Shown here one piece after another: positions 55,132-63,348 of a stretch of 64,000 nt of DNA. Both the position numbers and the translations under genes were made by a program. The notes under the pieces were generated by a model, which made no database searches, was not told the DNA's origin, and saw nothing but the letters and a program-made list of their open reading frames with translations. The number at the start of each line of letters is the position of its first letter. Positions within the stretch are counted from its first letter, which is position 1. This DNA is from Pseudonocardia hierapolitana (GTDB lineage Bacteria; Actinomycetota; Actinomycetes; Mycobacteriales; Pseudonocardiaceae): the NCBI RefSeq assembly GCF_007994075.1, contig NZ_VIWU01000001.1:8184001-8248000 (forward strand), written 5' to 3'.

Positions 55132-55518
55132 GTGGTCAGCAAGTTCACCGAGCTTGCGATCGACTGTGCCGATCCCCACGGTCTCGCCCGTTTCTGGTGT
55201 GCAGTCCTCGACTACGAGGTGCAGGACGAGGACGAGGCAATCGTGACGATCGGTTCCCCTCTCGTGCCTGAAGGCAAGAACCGGCTCGGCCCGGTGCCAC
55301 CGACGTTGACCTTCGCGCGCGTGCCCGAGGGCAAGACCGTCAAGAACAGGCTCCACATCGACGTCAACCCGACCGACAGGGAGCAGGACGACGAGGTCCG
55401 TCGCCTGCTCGACCTCGGCGCTCGACACGCCGACGTCGGTCAGGGGGATGTGAGCTGGGTCGTACTCGCCGACCCGGAAGGGAACGAGTTCTGCGTCCTC
55501 GCAGGCCGCCACCCCTGA
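55132..55518 (+). CDS. VOC/glyoxalase-like domain protein
   Basis: A 128-residue single-domain protein of the glyoxalase-like type: FTELAIDCADPHGLARFWCAVLDYEV at the start, RLHIDVNPTDREQDDEVRRLLDLGAR in the middle and VVLADPEGNEFCVL at the end, where the Glu is a metal ligand in the family. GGGAGG precedes the GTG. Function unknown. It converges on the MetE-like gene. Confidence 0.82.
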   Translation: MVSKFTELAIDCADPHGLARFWCAVLDYEVQDEDEAIVTIGSPLVPEGKNRLGPVPPTLTFARVPEGKTVKNRLHIDVNPTDREQDDEVRRLLDLGARHADVGQGDVSWVVLADPEGNEFCVLAGRHP

Positions 55519-55581
55519 TCAGGGGCCGCACACCGCGGCGGACCTACTTCAGGCTGGGGTGTGGCTCGCCTGAACGGGATC

Positions 55582-56613
55582 TCACCCCACCTCGTCCCGC
55601 AGCACCCGCGCCGCCCCGGCCAGCGCGCGCATCTTCCCGAACGCGGAGTCGCGCGGCAGGTACTTCATGCCGCAGTCGGGAGCGAGGACGAGCTGCTCCG
55701 GCCGGATGTGGTCGAACGCCCGGCGAGCCCTGGCCGCGACCGTCTCGACGCTCTCGACCTCCGGCGTGGACAGGTCCAGCACACCGAGGATGATCGTCTT
55801 GTCGGTGAGGTCGGAGAGCACGCCGAGGTCGAGCCCCGACTGCGCGGTCTCGATCGAGATCTGGTCGGCGGAGCACCCGGCGAGCTCCGGGAGGAACGAG
55901 TAGCCCTCCGGCCGCTCGTGGATGATCGCGGCGTAGCCGAAGCAGATGTGCACCGCAGTGGTCCCGGTGACGCCCTCGAGGGCCGCGTTCAGCGCCTTCA
56001 GCCCGTAGGCGCGCGCGGCGTCCGGTCGGGCCTGCATGTACGGCTCGTCGAGCTGCACGATGTCGGCACCCGCCGCGAACAAGTCCTTGACCTCGGCGTT
56101 CACGGCCACTGCGTAGTCCATCGCCGCGGCCTCGGCGTCCGGGTAGTGGTCGTTCTGCGCCTGCTGCGACATCGTGAACGGCCCGGGCACCGTCATCTTG
56201 ATCGTCCGGTCGGTGTGGGCCCGCAGGAACCGCAGGTCGGCCACCTCCACCGGCCGGGGGCGCGTGATCGGGCCGGCGATCCGGGGCACGGGGTTGGGGT
56301 GGCCGCTGCGGTCGAGCGCGGTGCCGGGGTTGTCGATGTCGACGCCCTCGAGCGCCGTGGCGAAGTGGTTGCTGTAGCTCTCGCGGCGGATCTCCCCGTC
56401 GGTGAGGATGTCGAGCCCCGCCTCCTCCTGCAGGCGGATCGCGACGACCGTGGCGTCGTCCTGCGCCTCGGCGAGGTGCTCGGGCGGGATGCGCCACAGC
56501 TCCTTGGCCCGCACGCGGGGCGGGAACCGGCCGGCGAGCTTCGAGCGGTCGATCAGCCACTCGGGCTGGGCGTAGCTTCCGACAAGGGACGTCGGCAGCA
56601 GCGGCAACGACAC
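55582..56613 (-). CDS. MetE-like (cobalamin-independent methionine synthase family) protein
   Basis: A 343-residue protein equal to the catalytic half of MetE. The zinc ligands are complete: His222-x-Cys224 (VHICFGY), Glu255 and Cys314 (APDCGMKYL). TVPGPFTMS and VQLDEPYMQ are also conserved. It lacks the N-terminal barrel of true MetE, and the genome already has metH. It is the last gene of the LigAB operon, so it may move methyl groups released from methoxylated aromatics; this is inference. GAGGAGG precedes the GTG. Confidence 0.83.
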   Translation of the reverse strand: MSLPLLPTSLVGSYAQPEWLIDRSKLAGRFPPRVRAKELWRIPPEHLAEAQDDATVVAIRLQEEAGLDILTDGEIRRESYSNHFATALEGVDIDNPGTALDRSGHPNPVPRIAGPITRPRPVEVADLRFLRAHTDRTIKMTVPGPFTMSQQAQNDHYPDAEAAAMDYAVAVNAEVKDLFAAGADIVQLDEPYMQARPDAARAYGLKALNAALEGVTGTTAVHICFGYAAIIHERPEGYSFLPELAGCSADQISIETAQSGLDLGVLSDLTDKTIILGVLDLSTPEVESVETVAARARRAFDHIRPEQLVLAPDCGMKYLPRDSAFGKMRALAGAARVLRDEVG

Positions 56614-56695
56614 GGTGCCTCCTCGGGTGCGATCGATACAGCGGGTACGTGGGCGAGCTTGCGAGCGAACCGATCGGACAGCCGGACGAAGAGCC

Positions 56696-57652
56696 TCACC
56701 GGATCGTCAGGACGATCCGGCCTGCGGCCCCGCCGCCGGCCTGCCGCTGCCAGGCCGCGCCCGCGTCCGCGAGCGGCACGACCTCGTGGGCGACGGTGAG
56801 CGCGCCCCGGACGGCGTGCTCGGCGACCACCGTGACGGCAGCGGCCCGCTGCTCGCGCGTGAGGGCGTTGTTGGTGTAGCCGAGCAGGCGCAGCGACCGG
56901 CTGCGCAGGGTCGACGAGTCGATCGGGCAGGTCTCCGACGCCGAGCTGCCGAGGTTCACCAGGCGCCCGTGCGGGCGGAGCGCGCGGGCCGCCGCGGCGG
57001 CCGGTGCCCCGTACAGCGGGTCGAGCACGAGGTCGACGGGCCCGTCCGCCGCCGCGGTGAACCGCCGGGCGAGCTCGTCGACGTCGTCGGTGTCCAGGGC
57101 GACGACGGCATCCGCGCCCGCCTTCCCGGCCCGCGCCTGTGCGGCCTGGGACCGGGCGCCTGCGATCACCCGGCGCGCACCGGCGGCGCGCGCGAGCTGC
57201 ACGGCGGCCTGCCCGACCACTCCACCGGCTCCGAGGACGATCACCTGCTCGCCGGCCGCGAGCTCGCCGCGCCAGGTGAGCGCCATGTGCGCGGCCACCG
57301 CCGACAGCCCGAGCGCCGCGACCTCCACGGGGTCGACACCCGCGGGCAGCGGGACGAGGTCCGCCTCGGGCACGGCGGCCCGCTCGGCCATGCTCCCGTC
57401 CCCGGGAGCCATCCCGGCCGACGTCGGGAACCACACCACCCGGTCACCGGCCCGTCCCACGCCCTGCACGCCCGGGATGTAGGGGGTGGCCGGCATCCCG
57501 AAGTACGAGGTGCCGGTGGCGCACAGCAGATCGAGCGGGGTGATCGGCGCGGCCAGCACGTCGACCAGCACGTGACCCTCGGCGGCCACGGGCGGCTCCC
57601 GGTCGGCCACCACCGGCGGCCGGCCGGGCTCGACGACCTGGGCAGCCCTCAT
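56696..57652 (-). CDS. MDR-family quinone oxidoreductase/alcohol dehydrogenase
   Basis: A 318-residue medium-chain dehydrogenase/reductase of the zinc-free quinone-reductase type: an N-terminal GroES-like domain (GHVLVDVLAAPITPLDLL) and the NADPH motif VIVLGAGGVVGQAAVQLARAAGA. Structural-zinc Cys residues are absent. It lies 7 bp after the ligA stop in the operon. It may reduce an unsaturated pathway intermediate. Confidence 0.8.
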   Translation of the reverse strand: MRAAQVVEPGRPPVVADREPPVAAEGHVLVDVLAAPITPLDLLCATGTSYFGMPATPYIPGVQGVGRAGDRVVWFPTSAGMAPGDGSMAERAAVPEADLVPLPAGVDPVEVAALGLSAVAAHMALTWRGELAAGEQVIVLGAGGVVGQAAVQLARAAGARRVIAGARSQAAQARAGKAGADAVVALDTDDVDELARRFTAAADGPVDLVLDPLYGAPAAAAARALRPHGRLVNLGSSASETCPIDSSTLRSRSLRLLGYTNNALTREQRAAAVTVVAEHAVRGALTVAHEVVPLADAGAAWQRQAGGGAAGRIVLTIR

Positions 57653-57659
57653 GTGACCC

Positions 57660-58022
57660 TCATGTGGCGATGTCGGGGTAGGGCAGGGAGAAGTGGGCGA
57701 GCTTGCGGGCGTACTCCTTCTGGAACCCGAGCGGCTCCTCGTGGTCGCGCTCGAACATCGCGATGAACAGCGTCAACGTCAGGAACGGGTGCGCGCCCAG
57801 CTCGAACAGCTTCGGGTAGTCGTGCCCTGCGAGAGCTTCGCGCTCGACGTCGTCGAAGGCGAGCCACGTGCTCTTCTCGCCGTCGATGCAGTTCAGGATG
57901 CGGCCCGCCTCCTCGGCCTCCCACCACGCCACGGTGCCCACCGGGTCGGCCCGGTAGCGCTCCACGAGGTCCGGGTCGCGGTCGACGGTGAACAGGAACT
58001 TGTTCAGCAGGTACTTGCTCAC
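57660..58022 (-). CDS. LigA-type alpha subunit of extradiol dioxygenase
   Basis: A 120-residue small subunit like LigA of protocatechuate 4,5-dioxygenase. It is all helical with the conserved region KYLLNKFLFTVDRDPDLVERY and LGAHPFLTLTLFIAMFE. It completes the substrate pocket of LigB. Its ATG overlaps the ligB stop (ATGA, 58019-58022). Confidence 0.85.
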   Translation of the reverse strand: MSKYLLNKFLFTVDRDPDLVERYRADPVGTVAWWEAEEAGRILNCIDGEKSTWLAFDDVEREALAGHDYPKLFELGAHPFLTLTLFIAMFERDHEEPLGFQKEYARKLAHFSLPYPDIAT

Positions 58023-58879
58023 TTCGCACCACCCGGGTACCAGGTGAAGTAGGCCTCCATCGTGTGGAACAGGTCGTAGGTGTCGACGTAGTCGGCCTTC
58101 CGCCCCTCCCCCGCCACGCCCATCATCAGCATGAAGTCCATGAACCCGTGGGTGGCGTTGCCGGGGGCGTGCAGGCTGTCCAGCGTCACCTCGGACAGGC
58201 AGCCCTCGATGTCACCCGAGGAGATCCACTCCACGGCCTTCTGGTCGAACTGAGGGTCCGGGCCGTGCGGGCCGAACTGGCGGGGCCCGCCCAGCTCCAG
58301 CGACAGGTGCCCGGTGCCGATCACCGCCACCCGCTGGTCCGAGGGCCACGACTCCACCAGCTCGCGGATCGTGCGCCCCAGCTGCACGAACCGCTTCGGC
58401 TGCGGCAGCGGCGGCGCGAAGATGTTGGTGTAGACCGGCACGATCGGCAGATCCGCCTCCGGCCGCAGCGTGATGATCGGGCACGTGATCGAGTGGTCGA
58501 TCCGCAGCTCGTTCGAGAACGCCAGGTCGAACCCGGCGTCCAGGCCCTCCCGCAGGATGTAGGCGGACAGGTCCTCCTGGCCCTGCAGCCGCATCCGGGG
58601 CAGCCCGAACTCGCGCTCCTCGTTGTACCAGTTGGCGTCGTAGACCGGCGCCTTGCCGACCAGGAACTGCGGCATGTTGTCCAACCACAGCTGGTGGAAG
58701 TGGTCGGAGCCGACCATCACGAGCACGTCGGGCCGGGCCCGCGTGAGCGTCTCCCGGAACGCCTCCACCTTGCGCACCCACTCGTCCGCGAACGGCGGGC
58801 GGTCCTCACCGGTCGAGGTGCTGGCGCGGTAGTAGAAGGGGTGGTGGGTGGACGCGATCACCGCGACCAGTTCAGCCAC
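58019..58879 (-). CDS. LigB-type class III extradiol ring-cleavage dioxygenase
   Basis: A 286-residue iron(II) dioxygenase of the LigB superfamily. Metal and acid-base residues are in STHHP (His12, His13) and GSDHFH (Asp59, His60, His62); GTGHLSLELGGPRQFGP holds the conserved second-sphere His. It cleaves a catechol-like ring, by homology protocatechuate, gallate or a relative. The start overlaps the end of the citryl-CoA lyase-like gene by 8 bp. Confidence 0.88.
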   Translation of the reverse strand: MAELVAVIASTHHPFYYRASTSTGEDRPPFADEWVRKVEAFRETLTRARPDVLVMVGSDHFHQLWLDNMPQFLVGKAPVYDANWYNEEREFGLPRMRLQGQEDLSAYILREGLDAGFDLAFSNELRIDHSITCPIITLRPEADLPIVPVYTNIFAPPLPQPKRFVQLGRTIRELVESWPSDQRVAVIGTGHLSLELGGPRQFGPHGPDPQFDQKAVEWISSGDIEGCLSEVTLDSLHAPGNATHGFMDFMLMMGVAGEGRKADYVDTYDLFHTMEAYFTWYPGGAK

Positions 58880-59687
58880 GTGGACCTCCGGGTTCGTACG
58901 GATCGGGCGCGACGGACCGGTTGTTCAGGTCCACCGACAGGAAGATGTCGTTGGCCACCGGGTGGCGAAGCTCCTCGGCGAGCTGCCCGATGAGCCCCGC
59001 CGTGCGCGCGAGCAGCGCGAACCCGCGCAGCAGCTCGAGCGGCAGACCCAGGTCGGCCAGGGCCGCGCCGCAGACGCCCGCGCCGTTCAGCGGGAGCGTG
59101 CGCCCCAGCACCTCCGGGTGGACGCGCCCGATCGCGGCGAACAGCGAGAGGTGTGGCCCGAACAGGCCTTCCTCACGGGCGATCTGCATGAGGCGCGGCG
59201 TGCGCGGGTCACCGTTCTTGTGCACGTGGTGGCCCAGCCCGGGGACGAACTTCTTCGCCGCGCGCTGGTCCCGGACCGTCTGCAGCGCGACCGCGTCCCA
59301 GCCGGCGTCGTCGACGGGGAGATCCTCGAGCCCGGCCAGCACGTCGTGCAGGAACCGCCCGGTGTCCTCGGTGACGCCGAGGAACCGCGATCCGCCACCG
59401 AGCAGCCCGGCCGCGAGCGCGCCCTGCACGGAGTCGGGCGCCGAGAGGTAGGTGAGCCGGGTGACGATCGCGGTCGGCGTGTAGCCGTGGTCGGCGAGCG
59501 CGGCCAGGACGGCCTCGAACACCCGCGTCTCACCCTTCGTCGGGCGCCGCTGCGTGGCGAGCCAGAACGACAGCTCGCCGAACCCGACATTGCCCATGAC
59601 GTCATCGGCCAGGTCCTTGCCCAGCAGCGTGATCTTCTCCAGGCCCGAGGCCCCGAGGGCGGTGCGGTACTCAGGCATGCGCGTCAT
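58872..59687 (-). CDS. citryl-CoA lyase / citrate synthase-family protein
   Basis: A 271-residue member of the citrate synthase superfamily. It keeps the active-site region VPGLGHHVHKNGDPRTPRLMQIA, the GHxxH...DPR motif of the family, but is much shorter than true citrate synthase, as citryl-CoA lyases are. With the CoA-transferase gene before it, it probably cleaves a CoA thioester of a citrate-like ring-cleavage product to oxaloacetate or pyruvate plus acyl-CoA. ATG 59687 overlaps the previous gene by 17 bp; ATG 59678 is also possible. Confidence 0.8.
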   Translation of the reverse strand: MTRMPEYRTALGASGLEKITLLGKDLADDVMGNVGFGELSFWLATQRRPTKGETRVFEAVLAALADHGYTPTAIVTRLTYLSAPDSVQGALAAGLLGGGSRFLGVTEDTGRFLHDVLAGLEDLPVDDAGWDAVALQTVRDQRAAKKFVPGLGHHVHKNGDPRTPRLMQIAREEGLFGPHLSLFAAIGRVHPEVLGRTLPLNGAGVCGAALADLGLPLELLRGFALLARTAGLIGQLAEELRHPVANDIFLSVDLNNRSVAPDPYEPGGPRG

Positions 59688-60840
59688 CCTGGGGAGTCGA
59701 GAGCCATTTGCGCAGCTCCGCGCCGTGCTCGTCCAGCTCCGGCGGGGGCAGCCGGTAGCCGGCCGGGGTGGCGGAGAACCGGATCGGGTGCCGGGTGGTG
59801 GGCATGGCCCGCTCCCCCTCGCCCGCCTGGACGACCGGGGCGAGCCCGAACCGCTCGGCCATCGCGAACCCGCCGTCGATCGTCTGGATCGGCCCGCACG
59901 GCACCCCGACGGCCACCAGCGCCTCGAACCACTCCACCGCCCCGCGCCGCGCCAGCCGCTCCAACAGGAGCGGACGCAGCTCCTCCCGGTTGGCGGTGCG
60001 GTCGACGTTGCGGGCGAACCGCGGGTCGTCCGCCACCTCCGGGATGCCGAGCACCTCGCACAGCTTGCGGAACTGCCGGTCGTTGGCCGCGGCGATGATG
60101 ATGTCGTCGTCGGCCGTCGGCAGCGGCTCGTACGGGAACACGCTCGGGTGCGCGTTGCCCATCCGGAACGGCACCGTTCCCCCGGCCACGTACGCCGAGC
60201 TGTGGTTCACCAGCCCGGTGAGCGCCGAGGACAGCAGGTTCACCTCGACGAGCTGGCCCTCGCCGGACCGGTCGCGGTGGCGCAGCGCGGCGAGGATGCC
60301 GATCAGCGCGTGGTTGCCGGCCATCACGTCGAACACCGAGATCCCGGCCCGGTACGGCGGACCGTCCGGGTCGCCGGTGAGGCTCATCAGCCCCGACATC
60401 GCCTGCACCATGAGGTCGTAGCCCGGGACGTGGCTGCCCTTCCCGGCACCGAAACCCGTGATCGAGCTGTAGATCACGCCCGGGTTGGCACCCCGGACCG
60501 TCTCGTAGTCGAGGCCGTAGCGGGCGAGGCCGCCCGGCTTGAAGTTCTCGATCAGCACGTCGGCGCGCCGCGCCAGCTCACGGGCCACCTGGGCGTCGGC
60601 CTCGTCGCGCAGGTCGAGCGCGATCGAGCGCTTCCCCCGGTTGATCCCGAGGTAGTAGGTGGAGACGCCGTCGCGTTCCGGGGGGATCCAGGTGCGCGTG
60701 TCGTCACCCGCCGGACCCTCGACCTTGATCACGTCGGCGCCCATGTCGGCCAGCAGCATCGTGGCGTACGGGCCGGCCAGGATGCGGGAGAAGTCCGCGA
60801 CCAGGATCCCGGCCAGCGGCCCCGCCGCGGTCTCGACCAT
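59671..60840 (-). CDS. CaiB/BaiF (class III) CoA-transferase
   Basis: A 389-residue family III CoA-transferase. The N-terminus LAGILVADFSRILAGPYATMLLADMGADVIKVE is diagnostic, and the catalytic Asp falls in GYDLMVQAMSGLMSLTG near residue 143. It moves CoA from a donor thioester to an organic acid. It is the first gene of the operon; a 19-bp palindrome lies 12 bp before its ATG. Confidence 0.9.
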   Translation of the reverse strand: MVETAAGPLAGILVADFSRILAGPYATMLLADMGADVIKVEGPAGDDTRTWIPPERDGVSTYYLGINRGKRSIALDLRDEADAQVARELARRADVLIENFKPGGLARYGLDYETVRGANPGVIYSSITGFGAGKGSHVPGYDLMVQAMSGLMSLTGDPDGPPYRAGISVFDVMAGNHALIGILAALRHRDRSGEGQLVEVNLLSSALTGLVNHSSAYVAGGTVPFRMGNAHPSVFPYEPLPTADDDIIIAAANDRQFRKLCEVLGIPEVADDPRFARNVDRTANREELRPLLLERLARRGAVEWFEALVAVGVPCGPIQTIDGGFAMAERFGLAPVVQAGEGERAMPTTRHPIRFSATPAGYRLPPPELDEHGAELRKWLSTPQDDAHA

Positions 60841-60851
60841 TCAGCACCCTT

Positions 60852-60870
60852 CTGTCCGTGCAACGGACAG
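60852..60870. promoter_or_regulatory. IclR operator candidate before the CoA-transferase operon
   Basis: CTGTCCGT-GCA-ACGGACAG is a perfect 8+3+8 palindrome. The related TGTCCGC-GAG-GCGGACA lies at 61756-61772. Both suit the adjacent IclR protein. Confidence 0.65.
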
Positions 60871-60929
60871 GCGTCCGTCGCCGCGATCCTTCTCCGGTGC
60901 GGCGACGCGCGTCAAGCCCGTCCGGGCCG

Positions 60930-61736
60930 TCAGGAGGCGGTGACGGTGACGTGCGGGACGGTGTCCAGGCGCGCGAAGTCCGCGCTGATCTCCCCCGCGG
61001 CCTGCAGCAGCAGCGGGAGGTGGTGTTCCAGGAGTCGCTCCACCGACGTCTCCGCGGCGTGGCAGTTCACGTTGACCCCGGCGATCACCCGGCCCGAGCC
61101 GTCGCGCAGCGGCGCGGCGATCGACCGGATACCCAGAGCGAGCTGCTCGTCGGTGAGCGCCCAGCCGCGGGCCCTGACCTCGCGCAGCACCGCGTCGCGC
61201 TCGGCGCGGTCGGGCTGCCAGCGCGGCACGAGGCCGGAGCGCGTGGGCTCGGCGAGCACCCGCTCCAGCTCGTCAGGGGGGAGCGCGGCGAGCTGCACCT
61301 TCCCCAGCGACGTCGGAAGCGCCGGGAACCGGGTGCCGATCTGCACCGCGAGCGCGACGATCTTCGGCACGGCCACACGTGCGACGTAGACGATGTCCGA
61401 GCCGTCGAGCTGGGCGATGGAACACGACTCGTCGGTGCGGGCGACGAGCCGCTCCAGGTGCGGGCGCGCGACCTCCCACAGACCCATCGACCGCACGTAG
61501 GCCACGCCGAGGTCGAGCACCCGCGGGGTGAGGGAGAAGCCGCGCTCGGCCATGCGCACGTAGCCGAGCTCCTCGAGCGTGAGGAGGATCCGCCGCGCTG
61601 TCGGGCGGGCGAGACCGGTGGCGGTGGCGACCTCGGCGAGCGTCATCACCGGCCGGCCCGGCCGGAAGGCCGTGATGACCTCGAGCCCCCTGGCGAGCGC
61701 CTCGATGAAGTCGGGACCGGTCCCTGCGCGTGGCAT
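60930..61736 (-). CDS. IclR-family regulator (PcaR/PobR-like)
   Basis: A 268-residue regulator with a winged-helix domain (EALARGLEVITAFRPGRPVMTLAEVATATGLARPTARRILLTLEELGYV, residues 12-60) and a C-terminal effector-binding GAF-like domain. Its closest style is the PcaR/PcaU/PobR group, which controls protocatechuate and hydroxybenzoate use. It lies upstream of the LigAB operon on the same strand and divergent from an amidohydrolase gene, and probably controls both. Confidence 0.88.
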   Translation of the reverse strand: MPRAGTGPDFIEALARGLEVITAFRPGRPVMTLAEVATATGLARPTARRILLTLEELGYVRMAERGFSLTPRVLDLGVAYVRSMGLWEVARPHLERLVARTDESCSIAQLDGSDIVYVARVAVPKIVALAVQIGTRFPALPTSLGKVQLAALPPDELERVLAEPTRSGLVPRWQPDRAERDAVLREVRARGWALTDEQLALGIRSIAAPLRDGSGRVIAGVNVNCHAAETSVERLLEHHLPLLLQAAGEISADFARLDTVPHVTVTAS

Positions 61737-61755
61737 CGCACGAGCGTAACCGCCC

Positions 61756-61772
61756 TGTCCGCGAGGCGGACA
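61756..61772. promoter_or_regulatory. IclR operator candidate before its own gene
   Basis: TGTCCGC-GAG-GCGGACA, a 7+3+7 palindrome 20 bp before the IclR start and in the gap shared with the amidohydrolase. Two GGACGTCC palindromes (61846-61853 and 61861-61868) follow closer to the amidohydrolase start. Confidence 0.6.
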
Positions 61773-61890
61773 CCCATGTTCGACGCCGGATCGATCGGAG
61801 AGCGGATTGACACCGCACCGCACCTGCACGAAGCTGCGCGTCCAGGGACGTCCGGCACACGGACGTCCGTCCGTCGCAAAGGAGCGCCAG

Positions 61891-63348
61891 GTGGCGAACC
61901 AGCCCAGGCCCGTCGTCCTGCGGGGCGGCACGGTCCTCACCGTCGACGCGGCGCACACGGTGCTCCCCGGCCACGACGTGCTGGTGGCAGGCGAGACGAT
62001 CGCCGCGATCGGCCCCGGCCTCGCGGTCCCCGACGGCACCGTCGAGATCGACGCCACCGGCGGGATCGTCATGCCGGGCATGATCGACACGCACCGGCAC
62101 ATGTGGCAGACGGCGATGCGCGGGTACGGCGCCGACTGGACGCTCACGCAGTACTTCGTCTGGAACTACCTCGAGTGGGGCAAGGTCTTCCGGCCCGAGG
62201 ACGTGCACGCGGGCAACCTGCTGTCCGCGCTCGAAGCGCTCGACGCCGGCGTCACTACCACCGTCGACTGGTCGCACGGGCTGCAGAGCCCCGAGCACGC
62301 CGACGCAGCCGTCGACGCCTTGGTGTCCGTGCCCGGCCGGTTCGTCCTGGCCTACGGCAACATCCAGGACGCACCCGCGAACTGGACCGCCTCACCCGGG
62401 TTCCGCGACTTCGTCTCGCGCCGCTTCCCCGGCGGACGCGGCGACGAGATGCTCGGGTTCCAGCTCGCCTTCGACGTCACCGGCGACCCGGCCTTCCCCG
62501 AGAAGCCGGCCTTCGAGGTGGCCCGCGAGCTGGGCGTGCCGGTCACCACGCACGCCGGCGTCTGGGGTGCCACCGGCGACGACGGCATCCGGCTCATGCA
62601 CGAGCACGGGTTCATGACCCCCGAGACCGTCTACGTGCACGCCGCCTCGCTCTCGCCCGACTCCTACCACCGCATCGCCGCCACCGGCGGCTCCGTCTCG
62701 GTGTCCACGGAGAGCGAGCAGAGCGCGGGTCAGGGCTATCCGCCCACCTGGGCGTTGCGCGCGTACGGCATCCCGGTGTCGCTGTCGATGGACACCTCGG
62801 TGTGGTGGAGCGCCGACCTGTTCTCCGCCATGCGCGCGACGCTGGGGGCCGACCGCTCGCGTGAGCACATGGAGGCGCACGCGAAGGGCGACACCGTCAC
62901 CCACTCCTCGCTGCGCGCGGCGCAGGTGGTGGAGTGGGCCACCCGCGGCGGGGCCCGCGCGCTCGGCCGCGAGGACCGGCTGGGCAGCGTCGAGGTCGGC
63001 AAGCTCGCCGACCTCGTGCTGATCAGGAACGAGCACTCGCCGGTGATGTTCCCGCTGCTGCACCCGCACGGTCACGTCGCGTTCCAGGCCCAGCGCGGGG
63101 ACGTGCACACCGTGCTGGTGAACGGCCGGATCGTGAAGACCGACCACCGGCTCGTCGGGGTCGACCTGGCGTCGGCGCGGCACGAGGTGGAGCGCACGGT
63201 CGAGTACCTGTGCGCACAGCTCGGCGAGGAGGCCTGGGAGAAGGGGATGAACCCCGACGTCCCGGAGACCAAGATCCTCGACAACCCCTACACCTACACC
63301 GACTACCGCAGCGCCAGCACGCACGAGCGCCGGCAGGAGGCCCAGTGA
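61891..63348 (+). CDS. amidohydrolase/deaminase (TrzA/AtzB-like superfamily)
   Basis: A 485-residue amidohydrolase. The metal motif is IDTHRHMWQT; later ligands are THAGVWG, VHAASLS and the Asp in LSMDTSVWWSAD. The C-terminal part returns to the small beta domain (VGKLADLVLIRNEHS). It resembles cytosine/chlorohydrolase-type enzymes acting on ring or amide nitrogen. GTG 61891 is chosen with AAAGGAG upstream. Its stop overlaps the start of the transporter (GTGA). Its place beside the aromatic operon suggests it feeds or processes a substrate for it. Confidence 0.82.
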   Translation: MANQPRPVVLRGGTVLTVDAAHTVLPGHDVLVAGETIAAIGPGLAVPDGTVEIDATGGIVMPGMIDTHRHMWQTAMRGYGADWTLTQYFVWNYLEWGKVFRPEDVHAGNLLSALEALDAGVTTTVDWSHGLQSPEHADAAVDALVSVPGRFVLAYGNIQDAPANWTASPGFRDFVSRRFPGGRGDEMLGFQLAFDVTGDPAFPEKPAFEVARELGVPVTTHAGVWGATGDDGIRLMHEHGFMTPETVYVHAASLSPDSYHRIAATGGSVSVSTESEQSAGQGYPPTWALRAYGIPVSLSMDTSVWWSADLFSAMRATLGADRSREHMEAHAKGDTVTHSSLRAAQVVEWATRGGARALGREDRLGSVEVGKLADLVLIRNEHSPVMFPLLHPHGHVAFQAQRGDVHTVLVNGRIVKTDHRLVGVDLASARHEVERTVEYLCAQLGEEAWEKGMNPDVPETKILDNPYTYTDYRSASTHERRQEAQ

